64,000 bases of DNA from Faecalicatena sp. (GCA_009774255.1 VSNK01000002.1:1-64000), one strand, 5' to 3'; counted from the first letter of the stretch, positions 37,752 through 48,066 are shown. Numbers and translations: made by a program. Notes: generated from the sequence alone by a model not told the origin.

Positions 37752-40700
37752 CAGGAAATACTTCACTCCGGATTCAAAGATCTTCAGATCCTGTTCCCCA
37801 TAAATATTAATCGCAACGGATCTGTCCCGGCGCTCGGAATGTGCCATCTTTCCGAACACCCTTCCGTCCGGGCTCGTGATTCCCTCGATTGCCCTGTAAG
37901 AGCCGTTGATGTTCCACTCCTCATCCATGCTGATTCTTCCTTCCGGATCACAGTACTGCGTCGCCACCTGGCCGTTTTGAAATAATGTTTCCAGCCATTC
38001 CTCATTTGCCACGAACCGGCCTTCTCCATGGGAAGCCGGATTGGTGTACACGCCGCCAAGCTGCGCCTGCGCAAGCCAGGGAGACTTATTGCTCACGACC
38101 TTGGTATAGACCATTTTCGAAATATGACGGCCGATTGTATTATACGTCAAAGTCGGAGAGTCTTCCGTCTGCCCCGCGATCTTTCCGCAGGGCACCAGCC
38201 CCAGCTTGACCAGCGCCTGGAAGCCATTGCAGATTCCCAGTACGAGCCCGTCCCGCTCCTGCAGAAGCTTCTCTACTGCTTCCCTGATCTTCGCGTTCAT
38301 GAACGCCGTAGCAAAGAATTTTGCGGAGCCGTCAGGCTCATCCCCCGCGCTGAATCCGCCCGGGAACATGATCATCTGTGCCTGACCGATGGCCTTTTCG
38401 AACTCTTCCACAGATTCCCGGATTCCTTGTTCGTCCAGATTCCGGAACACTCTTGTGATCACTTTCGCGCCGGAGCGCTCAAAGGCATTCCTGCTGTCAT
38501 ACTCACAGTTGGTCCCCGGAAATACCGGGATAAATACCGTAGGCTGCCCGATCTTATGGCTGCATACATGAACCTCAGAAGCACCGTCATACAGTCTTTC
38601 CTCTAGTATCTCCTCACCGGAGGCCTCTGATTTCGTCGCAAATACCGGTTCCAGCGGCCTTGTCCATGCCCCGGTGGCCTCTTCCAGGGAAATCTCCGTA
38701 TTTCCATAGGAAAATACCTTCCCATCCGTCACCTCTCCGATCACCGTATAGGTAATCTGAAGAGAGCCGACTTGATCTGCCGGTACCTCAGCAATCAGAT
38801 CGCCGAACGCCGGAGCAAAGGCATCTCTTGGATCCAGGTTATGCTCGATCTTCACGCCCATCTGATTTCCAAATGCCATTTTGCTGACAGCCGCAAGGAT
38901 TCCATGACGGTCAGCCGCATAGGCAGACACGATCCTTCCGCCGCGGATATCCTCCGTAAATTTCCCATACTGCTCCATCACCTTTTCGTAGACCGGCAGG
39001 TCATAGCCGTCTCTCTCGATCCGCAGCCATATCAGCTTATTTCCAGCTTTTTTGAGCTCCGGTGTGATGATCTCCTTTTCCACAGCCATGTCCACCGCAA
39101 AGGAAACCAGAGTAGGCGGCACATCAATGTCCTGGAAGGTGCCGGACATGCTGTCCTTTCCTCCGATGGACGGCAGCCCGAAACCAAGCTGTGCGTCATA
39201 CGCGCCGAGAAGAGCCGCGAAAGGCTGGCTCCATCTCTTCGGTTCCCCGGTCATCCGGCGGAAATATTCCTGGAAGGTAAAGCGGATCTTCCGATAGTCC
39301 CCGCCGCAGGCTACGATCTTGGCGATGGACTCCGTCACCGCATAGATGGCGCCATGATAAGGGCTCCAACTGGACAGATAGGGATCAAATCCATAGCTCA
39401 TCATGGATACACTGTCTGTCGTCCCGTTCTGTACCGGAACCTTTGCCACCATAGCCTGGGTTTCTGTCATTTGATATTTTCCGCCGTGGGGCATGAATAC
39501 TGATCCCGCGCCGATGGAGCCGTCGAACATCTCCACCAGCCCCTTCTGGGAGCACACATTCAGGTCAGACAGCATGGACAGCCATTTTTCTCTGACATCC
39601 GCCACTTCTTCCCGCACAAAGAGAGAGTCTTCCCGCCCTGGGATCTCCACTTCCACATCCGTCTCCTGGTGCGCCCCGTTGGTATCCAGAAATGCCCGTG
39701 AGATATTCACGATTTCTTTTCCTCTCCAGATCAGGACAAGGCGGGGATTCTCCGTCACCACAGCGACCTCGGTAGCTTCCAGATTTTCCTCCCTGGCATA
39801 ATCCAGGAACTGTCCTACGTCTTTTGGGTCCACCACAACCGCCATACGCTCCTGGGACTCCGATATGGCAATCTCCGTCCCGTCCAGGCCGGCATATTTT
39901 TTCGGCACCTTATCCAGGTCTACACGGAGCCCTTCCGCCAGTTCTCCGATCGCCACGGACACACCGCCGGCGCCAAAGTCATTGCACTTCTTGATCAGAC
40001 GGCTGACTTCCTCTCTGCGGAACAGGCGCTGGATCTTACGTTCCGTAGGCGGATTACCCTTCTGCACCTCCGCGCCGCATGTTTCAATGGATTCCTCCGT
40101 GTGCACCTTGGAGGAACCGGTGGCACCGCCGCAGCCATCCCGCCCGGTACGGCCGCCCAAAAGGATAATGATATCTCCCGGATCCGATGTCTCCCGAATA
40201 ACCGCACGCCTGGGCGCCGCCCCCAGAACAGCACCGATCTCCATACGCTTGGCTACATAATTGGGATGATAGATTTCTTTTACCGTACCTGTCGCAAGGC
40301 CAATCTGATTTCCATAAGAGCTGTATCCCTTTGCCGCCCCGCGGACCAGCTTTTTCTGAGGAAGCTTCCCTTTAAGAGTATCCTTGACGGACACCGTTGG
40401 ATCCGCCGCTCCGGTCACACGCATGGCCTGGTACACATAAGTCCTCCCCGAAAGCGGATCCCGGATGGCTCCTCCCAGACAGGTAGCAGCCCCGCCGAAA
40501 GGCTCGATCTCCGTAGGATGGTTGTGAGTCTCATTCTTAAAATTAATGAGCCACTCTTCTTCCACCCCGTCTACCCGGATCGGAACAACGATACTGCAGG
40601 CATTGATCTCGTCGGACTCTTCCTGATCCTTAAGCTTCCCTTCCTTTTTCAGCTTCCGCATGGCCATCAGGGCCAAATCCATCAGGCAGACGAACTTGTC

Positions 40701-41507
40701 CGGCCTGCCCTCAAAAATCTCGCTGTGATCCTTCAAATACTGCTGATACGTATTCTCAATGGGTTCCCTGTAATCCCCATCGCCGAAAGTAACATTCTTC
40801 AACTCCGTAGAAAATGTGGTATGACGGCAGTGGTCGGACCAATAGGTATCCAGCACCCGGATCTCCGTCATGGACGGATCCCGATGCTCTTCCCCATGAA
40901 AATACTTCTGAATATGCAGAAAGTCCTTAAAAGTCATTGCCAGTCCCAGAGAATCATATAATGCCTTTAATGCTTCCTCCGGCATATCCTGAAATCCGTC
41001 AAATATCTTCACATCCTTTGGCTCTTCAAATACCGCTACCAGCGTATCCGGCTTTTCAAGCCCGGTCTCCCTGGAATCTACCGGATTGATGCAGTGGCTC
41101 TTGATGACCGCAAATTCCTCTTCTGTCACCGTCCCCTCAATTACATAGGTGGTCGCGGTCCGGATGACAGGCTTTTCATCTTCCTTGATAAACTGAATAC
41201 ACTGCTCCGCAGAATCCGCCCTCTGGTCGAACTGGCCCGGAAGATATTCTACGGAAAAAATCCTGTCTCCCTCCTGTACCGGAACCTCCTCCCGATAAAG
41301 AATATCTACCGGGGGTTCTGCAAATACACCGTTACATGCTTTCTCGAATGACTCCTCGGAAACATTTTCCACATCATATCGGATCAGCACCCGCACTCCT
41401 GTCACTGTCCCGATTCCGAGATAATGCCTGATCTCATGCCTCAGCTCCTTCGCCTGCACGGCAAAGTCCGCCTTTTTCTCCACATATACGCGTTTTACAT
41501 TACCCAT
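37749..41507 (-). CDS. purL: Phosphoribosylformylglycinamidine synthase, single-chain
   Basis: Fourth step of purine synthesis, FGAR to FGAM with glutamine. 1252 residues: N-terminal PurS-like region, two AIR-synthase-type halves (HNHPTEIEPFGGAATCLGG, GYSSYGNQIG, GFGLPSIGGKDSMSG), and a fused class-I glutamine amidotransferase at the C terminus (about 1010-1252; FPGTNCEYDS, nucleophile Cys near 1090 in VLGICNGFQAL, SHGEGRF). This one-chain layout replaces the purS-purL-purQ set of Bacillus. RBS AGGAGG before the ATG. Its stop codon lies inside repeat B1; repeat A7 lies just upstream. No other pur gene nearby. Confidence 0.96.
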   Translation of the reverse strand: MGNVKRVYVEKKADFAVQAKELRHEIRHYLGIGTVTGVRVLIRYDVENVSEESFEKACNGVFAEPPVDILYREEVPVQEGDRIFSVEYLPGQFDQRADSAEQCIQFIKEDEKPVIRTATTYVIEGTVTEEEFAVIKSHCINPVDSRETGLEKPDTLVAVFEEPKDVKIFDGFQDMPEEALKALYDSLGLAMTFKDFLHIQKYFHGEEHRDPSMTEIRVLDTYWSDHCRHTTFSTELKNVTFGDGDYREPIENTYQQYLKDHSEIFEGRPDKFVCLMDLALMAMRKLKKEGKLKDQEESDEINACSIVVPIRVDGVEEEWLINFKNETHNHPTEIEPFGGAATCLGGAIRDPLSGRTYVYQAMRVTGAADPTVSVKDTLKGKLPQKKLVRGAAKGYSSYGNQIGLATGTVKEIYHPNYVAKRMEIGAVLGAAPRRAVIRETSDPGDIIILLGGRTGRDGCGGATGSSKVHTEESIETCGAEVQKGNPPTERKIQRLFRREEVSRLIKKCNDFGAGGVSVAIGELAEGLRVDLDKVPKKYAGLDGTEIAISESQERMAVVVDPKDVGQFLDYAREENLEATEVAVVTENPRLVLIWRGKEIVNISRAFLDTNGAHQETDVEVEIPGREDSLFVREEVADVREKWLSMLSDLNVCSQKGLVEMFDGSIGAGSVFMPHGGKYQMTETQAMVAKVPVQNGTTDSVSMMSYGFDPYLSSWSPYHGAIYAVTESIAKIVACGGDYRKIRFTFQEYFRRMTGEPKRWSQPFAALLGAYDAQLGFGLPSIGGKDSMSGTFQDIDVPPTLVSFAVDMAVEKEIITPELKKAGNKLIWLRIERDGYDLPVYEKVMEQYGKFTEDIRGGRIVSAYAADRHGILAAVSKMAFGNQMGVKIEHNLDPRDAFAPAFGDLIAEVPADQVGSLQITYTVIGEVTDGKVFSYGNTEISLEEATGAWTRPLEPVFATKSEASGEEILEERLYDGASEVHVCSHKIGQPTVFIPVFPGTNCEYDSRNAFERSGAKVITRVFRNLDEQGIRESVEEFEKAIGQAQMIMFPGGFSAGDEPDGSAKFFATAFMNAKIREAVEKLLQERDGLVLGICNGFQALVKLGLVPCGKIAGQTEDSPTLTYNTIGRHISKMVYTKVVSNKSPWLAQAQLGGVYTNPASHGEGRFVANEEWLETLFQNGQVATQYCDPEGRISMDEEWNINGSYRAIEGITSPDGRVFGKMAHSERRDRSVAINIYGEQDLKIFESGVKYFL

Positions 41508-41550
41508 ATCAGTTCTCCTCCTTCTTTTTTAGGAAATCATCCGAGAGTTT

Positions 41551-41698
41551 GTTACAGTTCACGGCCTAACCGGCCGCGAACTGTAACGCATCCAGCCCAT
41601 TGAAAAGTCGCCTAACGGCGAGGGGCTGGATGCCTGCCCCATCACTTTTCTGGCGGCTAACCGTGCAGCGAGTGCACGGTTAGGCCGTGAACAGTAAC
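41551..41698. repeat. Family A structured repeat, copy A7 (148 bp)
   Basis: In the orientation opposite to A5/A6. GTTACAGTTCACGGCCTAAC...GTTAGGCCGTGAACAGTAAC gives an almost perfect outer stem. Inner hairpins GCATCCAGCCC...GGGGCTGGATGC and CCGTGCAGCGAGTGCACGG. Between DUF1461 gene and purL. Confidence 0.92.
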
Positions 41699-41707
41699 GA
41701 GAGTTTT

Positions 41708-42430
41708 CTATATTACCTGTCCGTCAGGCCCCACGCTGCCTTCCGCTTTTTTGTTTACGATAGTATATACGATGCTGAGGATCAGCAGAATACCCAGCCC
41801 CGCAAGAAAGAATCCTCCGATCCGGATCACCATGTCAAAAAACAATCCTTCCGGCAGCATTCGGATCATATAATCCTCCGCCGGGTCAAAGATCCACAGA
41901 TCATTGTCAAAAAAGATTTCATGAAATTTCGTAAATACCGCATTAAAATTCGTCGCCATCGCAGAGCCCAGAATCAGAATCATTGCGGTCAGGACTCCCA
42001 TCGTCACCTGATAACTCCTGGAAAGGATCCTCCACAGTTCCTGCCTGCGGATCACCAGCAGCAGTACAAGAGAGACAGCCAGCACAAAAGCCGCCCCTCT
42101 CCTGAGGGCAAGCCCGCCCAGGAAAAGCACCTGTACGTCCTTCATATGAAGCCGGTCCTGCTCGTTAAAGAAATCCTGCTCCACACCTTCTACCGTGGTA
42201 ACTACGCTTAAGCTCTCCCTGTCGCCTTTCAAGTATGCCATCATCTCTCTGGTCACGTACATTGCGTCATCCATATCCATATCCAGCTCCCGGAGTACTT
42301 TGTACTTTGTATATTCCCTCTGGTACACGCCAAAATCCAGATACATCGCCGCCTGAAAACTGCTGATCAGCAAAATGACCACCATGGCAAGAGATGCTGC
42401 TCCGCCTAGAATCCACCGCAATCCTTTCAT
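41708..42430 (-). CDS. DUF1461 / TIGR01906-type integral membrane protein
   Basis: 240 residues with four or five hydrophobic segments (about 5-28, 105-125, 138-158, 195-225) and an extracytoplasmic stretch YTKYKVLRELDMDMDDAMYVTREMMAYLKG that is typical of this uncharacterised family. Start at 42430 (MKGLRW) follows GAGGAG; an upstream TTG was not used. Function unknown. It lies between pyk and purL on the same strand; the 58-bp gap to pyk suggests cotranscription with pyk. Confidence 0.8.
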   Translation of the reverse strand: MKGLRWILGGAASLAMVVILLISSFQAAMYLDFGVYQREYTKYKVLRELDMDMDDAMYVTREMMAYLKGDRESLSVVTTVEGVEQDFFNEQDRLHMKDVQVLFLGGLALRRGAAFVLAVSLVLLLVIRRQELWRILSRSYQVTMGVLTAMILILGSAMATNFNAVFTKFHEIFFDNDLWIFDPAEDYMIRMLPEGLFFDMVIRIGGFFLAGLGILLILSIVYTIVNKKAEGSVGPDGQVI

Positions 42431-42488
42431 TTCTCTCCTCTTTTTCAAAAGTATAACCTGCCCTACTGCTGTCTTTGCTCTATTATAA

Positions 42489-43925
42489 CTACTCTATTGT
42501 AGCGATCCGCATCATATTACTTACTCCGCCGATTTCTTCCCGTACGTTCGGTGACGGCATCCCTGCCGTAAGGACAACGATATCTCCCGTGTCCACGAAC
42601 TGTTTTACCTGTGCAAGCTCGATCGCGCCGTTACAGACATCATCCGTCGTGCTGAATTCCAGAGATTTCAGCGGCGTCACTCCCCAGTAAATGGACATCC
42701 TGCGGAGTGCCCTGTCGCTGGGTGTAACCCCGAGAATCTCCTGCCTGGGCTTCATATTGGACACATATCGTGTGGTCGCGCCGGACACAGAGGGTGTAAT
42801 GATGCATTTTGCGTCCAGATTGGCCGCGGCCAGTACGGAGGAATATCCGATTGCCGTGGAAACACTTGATTTCAGGTGGTCTCCGGCCTGGGAAAGCAGC
42901 ATGTCATAATTCAGGTGCTGTTCCGCGTTCTCTACAATATGCACCATCATCTTCAGCGCCTCAAGCGGATATTTTCCGGCAGCAGTCTCCCCGGAGAGCA
43001 TCACCGCGTCCGTGCCGTCATAGACCGCATTGGCAACATCCGTCACTTCCGCTCTGGTAGGACGGGGATTCCGGATCATAGAATCCAGCATCTGGGTAGC
43101 TGTGATTACGGTTTTAAAATTACTGTTGCATTTCTGAATCAGCATTTTCTGCAGATAAGGAAGCTCCTCGGCCGGAATCTCCACTCCCAGATCCCCGCGT
43201 GCCACCATGATCCCGTCCGCCGCGCGGATGATCTCGTCAATGTTGCGGATTCCTTCCGCGTTTTCGATCTTGGCGATGATCGGAATATACTGGGCATGCA
43301 GAGATTTCAGATAAGCCTTGATCTCCAGGATACATTCCGCGTTGCGCACAAAAGAGGCCGCGATAAAATCAATATCCTGTTCCACGCCGAACTTGATATC
43401 TTCCTTATCCTTTTCCGTTATAGCCGGAAGCCGGACCGGAACATTGGGGACATTGATTCCTTTGCGTTCTCCCAGCTCGCCCCCGTTGAGGATCCGGCAT
43501 ACAATATCCTTTCCGACTTTTTTTACCACTTCCAGCTCGATCAGGCCGTCATCGATCAATATCTTCTTTCCCCGATCCACATCTTCCGCCAGGCCTTCAT
43601 AAGTGATGGATACTTTCTGTGCATCCCCCATGATATCTTCCGGGGTAAGCGTGATCATCTCGCCTGCTTCGAGCTTCACCTTTTTGCCGTCCTTCAATAC
43701 ACCGGTACGGATCTCCGGCCCCTTTGTATCGAGCAAGATCGCCGTATTGGAATGCTCTTCCTCCCGGACCATCTTCAGCATATCCATTCTGGCTTTCTGT
43801 TCCGGATGTGTCCCATGTGAAAAGTTAAAACGCGCCACGTCCATCCCGCCCCGGATAATACTGCGCAATACCTCTTTGTCATCCGTACTTGGTCCCATTG
43901 TACATACTATTTTTGTTTTCTTCAT
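42489..43925 (-). CDS. pyk: Pyruvate kinase
   Basis: Last step of glycolysis, PEP to pyruvate with ATP formation. 478 residues, the short form ending after the allosteric domain, without the PEP-utiliser-like extension of Bacillus Pyk. Motifs: RFNFSHGTHPEQ, LLDTKGPEIRTG, the K+/Mg2+ site IIAKIENAEG, and GDLGVEIP. GGGAG 6 bases before the ATG. Repeat A8 lies directly upstream. Confidence 0.97.
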   Translation of the reverse strand: MKKTKIVCTMGPSTDDKEVLRSIIRGGMDVARFNFSHGTHPEQKARMDMLKMVREEEHSNTAILLDTKGPEIRTGVLKDGKKVKLEAGEMITLTPEDIMGDAQKVSITYEGLAEDVDRGKKILIDDGLIELEVVKKVGKDIVCRILNGGELGERKGINVPNVPVRLPAITEKDKEDIKFGVEQDIDFIAASFVRNAECILEIKAYLKSLHAQYIPIIAKIENAEGIRNIDEIIRAADGIMVARGDLGVEIPAEELPYLQKMLIQKCNSNFKTVITATQMLDSMIRNPRPTRAEVTDVANAVYDGTDAVMLSGETAAGKYPLEALKMMVHIVENAEQHLNYDMLLSQAGDHLKSSVSTAIGYSSVLAAANLDAKCIITPSVSGATTRYVSNMKPRQEILGVTPSDRALRRMSIYWGVTPLKSLEFSTTDDVCNGAIELAQVKQFVDTGDIVVLTAGMPSPNVREEIGGVSNMMRIATIE

Positions 43926-43963
43926 TGTTTTCTCCCTTTTTTCAGATCTATGGTTCCTTTTTC

Positions 43964-44107
43964 GTTACAGTTCACTGGCCAGCCAGCGAACTGTAACGAA
44001 TCCGGCCTATTTAAAGTTGCCTTACGGCAAGAGGCCGGATTCCAGCCCCAGTACGTACTGGCCTGTGACCGTGCAGCGTGGTGCACGGCCCAGGAGTGAA
44101 CAGTAAC
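43964..44107. repeat. Family A structured repeat, copy A8 (144 bp)
   Basis: GTTACAGTTC...GCGAACTGTAAC terminal hairpin, AATCCGGCC...GGCCGGATT enclosing the TTGCCTTACGGCAA hairpin, CCGTGCAGCGTGGTGCACGG, and GTAAC end. It fills the gap between the lipoprotein gene and pyk. Diverged from A7 yet with the same hairpins, i.e. compensating changes in both arms. Confidence 0.9.
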
Positions 44108-44115
44108 CCTTTTTT

Positions 44116-45108
44116 TCAATTCGAATCTGAATCATATCCCTGATTCAGAACCGGATCCGTAAGGCATCCCTCTCCCGTCTGCCCTACCGAATTGCTGTCC
44201 GAATTATTGTCCTGATTTATGACCGGATCCGTAAGGCATCCCTCTCCCGTCTGCCCTACCGAATTATTGTCCGGATTCGTAACCGGATCCGTAAGACATC
44301 CTTCTCCTGTCTGGCCTACCGAATTATTGTCCGGATTCGTGACCGGATCCGTAAGACATCCTTCTCCGGACTGACCCACATCCGAACCCTGTCCGCCCGA
44401 AGCTGCCGGCTGCTGCGTTGCAGGCTGATAATATGTCGGCTCATCGTACGACGGCTGATAGCCGGACTGGTCATACTGTGCCTGTTCCGGCACCTGTGTC
44501 TGTTCCTCTGCCCCCTGTGTCTCCGGCTGCTCCTTCTGTGCCTGTTCCGCAGCCGCTGCCTGTGCCTGCTTCTGCGCCTTCAACGCAAGCGCCATCTCCT
44601 TTGTGCTGACGATTTCTCCGGATGTGCCGTTTTTGTATTTCACAAATCCGATTTCATCTTCATAACACAGCTCCGCCTGTTCCATGCTATCGAGTCCGAT
44701 TCCGGCGATCTCCACAACATGCCCGTCCGCATAAGACAAATTGAGATCATAGGCAGTCTGAGACGGGTGCTCTGCCTCCGGTGTATAATACACACATACG
44801 GTCTCATCCAATTCAATTTTCATGCCTGCCTGCAAAAGGTTCGAAGAAGCCTCCTGGGATATGGATGCTTTGATCGCAAGTCCCGTAATCTCTCCGCCCG
44901 TATGATTCGTCAGCAAAAGCTTATAAGCATCTGCGGTTTCCTGGCCGATCGTCTTACTGTACTGCTTGTCTTCTATTCTCACCTCCTGTGCCTGATCCGT
45001 CCCTGTCTTCGGTTCTTCCGAAGCCTCCTTTCCTTCTTTCTTGCCGCACCCAATCACCATGCAGGCCGCGCCGATAATCAACAATTTTACTATTACTGCT
45101 TTTTTCAT
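44116..45108 (-). CDS. Lipoprotein with C-terminal Cys-containing 20-residue repeats
   Basis: 330 residues. Signal peptide with lipobox MVIGC (Cys21), so lipid-anchored outside the cell. A folded region (about 45-175) follows, then a Gln/Ala/Pro/Tyr-rich linker (about 180-240). The C-terminal 90 residues hold four repeats of VGQ(T/S)GEGCLTDPV followed by (T/I/L)NPDNNS-like spacers, each with one Cys. The last repeats lie at 44116-44390 and are also repeated at DNA level (60-72 bp units), so copy number could change. No family recognised. Upstream neighbours are the AlgJ/AlgI-like genes, 54 bp away. Confidence 0.75.
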   Translation of the reverse strand: MKKAVIVKLLIIGAACMVIGCGKKEGKEASEEPKTGTDQAQEVRIEDKQYSKTIGQETADAYKLLLTNHTGGEITGLAIKASISQEASSNLLQAGMKIELDETVCVYYTPEAEHPSQTAYDLNLSYADGHVVEIAGIGLDSMEQAELCYEDEIGFVKYKNGTSGEIVSTKEMALALKAQKQAQAAAAEQAQKEQPETQGAEEQTQVPEQAQYDQSGYQPSYDEPTYYQPATQQPAASGGQGSDVGQSGEGCLTDPVTNPDNNSVGQTGEGCLTDPVTNPDNNSVGQTGEGCLTDPVINQDNNSDSNSVGQTGEGCLTDPVLNQGYDSDSN

Positions 45109-45162
45109 AAAAATCTCATCCTTTCTTGTATTGCTTTGTCTTTTGTTCTTTATCTTGTAAGA

Positions 45163-46578
45163 TTATCTTGTAAAATCTTCTGTCTTTGCAAGTACTTGTG
45201 TATTTCCATTTTCTATAATGATATCAATATGTACGGTCCCCTCCGGAACCGAAGTTCCTCTCAGATAAAGCTTATATCCGTCGTCATTCCATCCGCCCGC
45301 TTCCCTGTGCGAAGTTCGGAATGCCTCATATGTAACGGATGTACCGCTGTCTGTCCTGACAGACACATAGATACCGGTATCCCTGTCCGTATAATTCGGA
45401 TCCAGAATTCCTTCCACCACATACCAGGAACCATCCTCCCTTATGGACATCGTTGTATCGGTCGCTGCCGCGGTGAGATTATCCAGGATCCTGATTGGCC
45501 CCTCCATGACAGGGGGCTGTTCCGCGAAGAAGGAGAGTCTTCTCTCCACTCGTTCTACGATCACATATTCCGGCCGGTACTGATCCAGATTCCCCAGATT
45601 ATAGGGAATCAGTCTGGAAAAATATCCATGTTCGAATTCATTTGCCAGAAAGGGAAGCATGGAATTTCCGAAGGAATCCCGGTAGATCAGAAGAGTTCCC
45701 TGTCCGTTCGGATTGATCGTCTCGATCCAGTCCGCCTCCTCATCTTCCACATCATTTACATATGCATAGATCGGGATCCTGTCGTAATACACGTTGTCCT
45801 CCGGCTGCACGGCCACGGAATAAAGCATCTCTGCCAGGTCACCGGTATGCTCTCTGCGAATCTCATAAGAAGAATAGGCAGACGCATCATACTCCTTGCC
45901 AAGAGCGTCCAACAGCCTCCTGCAGACCAGCAGCGCCCCCTTGTTATTCCAGTGAGAATCTCCGTGCAGATACAGACATTCGTGCGAATTTTCAAAAATA
46001 TGATATAAGTCCACATAATGAATCCCTGCCTGTCCAAGCAAAGGAGCAAGGCGGGAATGGTTGTTCTCATCTCCCCTCAGATATGTGGACGGCATATTGC
46101 TGCCATAAACCGAATTCTTGTTGGGGGCAATGGTAAGAATGAACTTACTCCCTCTGCTCTCGATATACTGCTGCATCAGAGTGAGATTGTAGACCGCGTT
46201 GTAAAGTCCCTTTTCGGACATCAGATTCTCTCCCAGGTAATCATCCATTGTCCCTGTATAATAAAGCCAGTCATCCTTTCCCATAATGACCTGGTCGGAG
46301 GCCGACACACCCAGCAGAGCGCCCTTAAGCACCGCATTGGCCGCCACCAGCTCCTGCCGGAACGCAAAATGCTCCTCAAAATAGCCGCCCAGTTCCCCCA
46401 GATAGCCGACATTCCATTTCCCGTCTGATTTCAGCTTCGGCATTTCCGCCAGTTCTTTATTCTCCGTTGTCTCATTCGTCGCCGCCACGGTCATCCCTGC
46501 AAAGGGAATCATGACCATTAGAAGAACAACGGCGATATAGATCAGATACCAGATTTTCTTTTTCATATTCTCATCCAT
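45163..46578 (-). CDS. AlgJ/AlgX-like SGNH (DHHW family) protein
   Basis: 471 residues with one N-terminal membrane anchor (about 9-31) and an extracytoplasmic SGNH-hydrolase-like domain: HGDSHWNNKG near 206 (Asp-x-His pair) and YRDSFGNS near 295 (catalytic Ser). Such proteins work with an MBOAT partner to O-acylate exported glycans; the MBOAT gene is 54 bp upstream. Start at 46578 or the ATG at 46566. The glycan target is unknown; no glycosyltransferase is nearby. Confidence 0.85.
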   Translation of the reverse strand: MDENMKKKIWYLIYIAVVLLMVMIPFAGMTVAATNETTENKELAEMPKLKSDGKWNVGYLGELGGYFEEHFAFRQELVAANAVLKGALLGVSASDQVIMGKDDWLYYTGTMDDYLGENLMSEKGLYNAVYNLTLMQQYIESRGSKFILTIAPNKNSVYGSNMPSTYLRGDENNHSRLAPLLGQAGIHYVDLYHIFENSHECLYLHGDSHWNNKGALLVCRRLLDALGKEYDASAYSSYEIRREHTGDLAEMLYSVAVQPEDNVYYDRIPIYAYVNDVEDEEADWIETINPNGQGTLLIYRDSFGNSMLPFLANEFEHGYFSRLIPYNLGNLDQYRPEYVIVERVERRLSFFAEQPPVMEGPIRILDNLTAAATDTTMSIREDGSWYVVEGILDPNYTDRDTGIYVSVRTDSGTSVTYEAFRTSHREAGGWNDDGYKLYLRGTSVPEGTVHIDIIIENGNTQVLAKTEDFTR

Positions 46579-46632
46579 TTCATTCTTTTTGCAGGAAGTT
46601 CACTTCCGAAAGCCCGGATTCATAACTGATGT

Positions 46633-48036
46633 TTAGAACCGGAAATAAATAAACGGATTGTAGGTGCCGCCGGAAAGACTCAGGATGCTAAACCCCAAAA
46701 GGATGATACTTCCCACATAGGATCCGGGAGTCCATATCCTGATGGCCGCCTCCCGATACCGCCCGGGCAACTTTTCGCTCAGATGCTTCACCGGACAGGA
46801 GGCGATAACGCAGATCCCCGTGACCAGCACGAGCAGCGGATTCACCTGCCGCAGACAGAAGCTCATTTCTTCCGGTCCGAAAGACATTCCGGTAAACATC
46901 TTTCCGATCAGAGCCATCCCCTGATGAAGCGTCTCCGCACGGAAAATCACAAATCCAACACAGACTGCCAGTAAGGTATAGATATGCCCCAGTACTTTGG
47001 GCAGCTTTTTCACCGGCAGGATTCCTTCCAACAATAAAAACAGGCCATGATACAGACCCCAGACAACAAATGTCCAGCTGGCCCCATGCCATAACCCGGT
47101 ACAGAAGAACACAATCAGCCTGTTCACATATGTCCGTGCCGTCCCTTTCCTGTTGCCGCCGAGCGGAATATACAGATATTCCTTGAACCATGTAGAAAGC
47201 GAAATATGCCATCTGCGCCAGAATTCCTGTACACTGCAGGATATATATGGGTAATTGAAGTTCTCCTGAAAAGTAAATCCGAACATGTGCCCCAGCCCGA
47301 TCGCCATATCACTGTAGCCGGAAAAGTCAAAATAAATCTGGAACAGGTAGGACACGGCTCCCATCCATGCGGATAAGATGTTGATCCTGGACAATTCCGC
47401 AGTAAATACCGCGTCCGCTGCCAGGGCGGACACATTGGAAAGAAGTACCTTCTTGGAAAGGCCGACAATAAATCTGCGGAAGCCCCGCGCGATCTCATCC
47501 ACGTCGTATGTTCTATGTGAGATCTGTTGTTCGATATCATGATATTTTACGATAGGACCGGCGATCAACTGCGGAAAAAAGGAAATATAGAGCAGCATAT
47601 TTCCATAATTTTTCTGCGCCCTTACCTGTCCTCTGTATACGTCTACGACATAGGACAATGCCTGGAACGTAAAAAAGGAAATTCCGATCGGAAGGCTGAC
47701 TCTCAAAAGCGGAATATCCGCCCCTGTAAGATAATTGCACGTGTCAATCAGCATGTCCGCATATTTAAAGATTCCGAGAATCAGAAAATTGGTGCACACG
47801 GCCATGATCAGAATCACTTTTCTCTTTTCTGTCTTCTCAAGCAAAACCCCATACAGATAATTCATGCCCGCGCTGCCCACCATCAGAAGCACATAGACAG
47901 GTTCTCCGTACGCATAGAACAGCAGACTGCTGATGATCAGCAGAACGTTCCTGGCAGAAACGGAGGGTATCAGATAATACAGCAAAAATACCACCGGAAA
48001 AAATACACAAAGAAATACTAATGAACTAAAAACCAT
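46633..48036 (-). CDS. AlgI-type MBOAT O-acyltransferase
   Basis: 467-residue polytopic membrane protein (about 10-12 segments). MBOAT hallmarks: RWHISLSTWFKEYLYIPLGG and the catalytic His in GLWHGASWTFVVWG (about residue 318). It is expected to pass acetyl groups across the membrane to a surface polymer with the SGNH partner encoded next. RBS GGAG. Same strand as the lipoprotein and rhomboid-like genes: likely one operon. Confidence 0.92.
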   Translation of the reverse strand: MVFSSLVFLCVFFPVVFLLYYLIPSVSARNVLLIISSLLFYAYGEPVYVLLMVGSAGMNYLYGVLLEKTEKRKVILIMAVCTNFLILGIFKYADMLIDTCNYLTGADIPLLRVSLPIGISFFTFQALSYVVDVYRGQVRAQKNYGNMLLYISFFPQLIAGPIVKYHDIEQQISHRTYDVDEIARGFRRFIVGLSKKVLLSNVSALAADAVFTAELSRINILSAWMGAVSYLFQIYFDFSGYSDMAIGLGHMFGFTFQENFNYPYISCSVQEFWRRWHISLSTWFKEYLYIPLGGNRKGTARTYVNRLIVFFCTGLWHGASWTFVVWGLYHGLFLLLEGILPVKKLPKVLGHIYTLLAVCVGFVIFRAETLHQGMALIGKMFTGMSFGPEEMSFCLRQVNPLLVLVTGICVIASCPVKHLSEKLPGRYREAAIRIWTPGSYVGSIILLGFSILSLSGGTYNPFIYFRF

Positions 48037-48066
48037 AGTTTTTCTCCAAAAGTCCCCTCATCCTCA

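Noticed and set aside
44719..46008. 429-codon plus-strand frame opposite the SGNH protein
   Set aside because: Antisense shadow of two well-supported genes; no motif or RBS.
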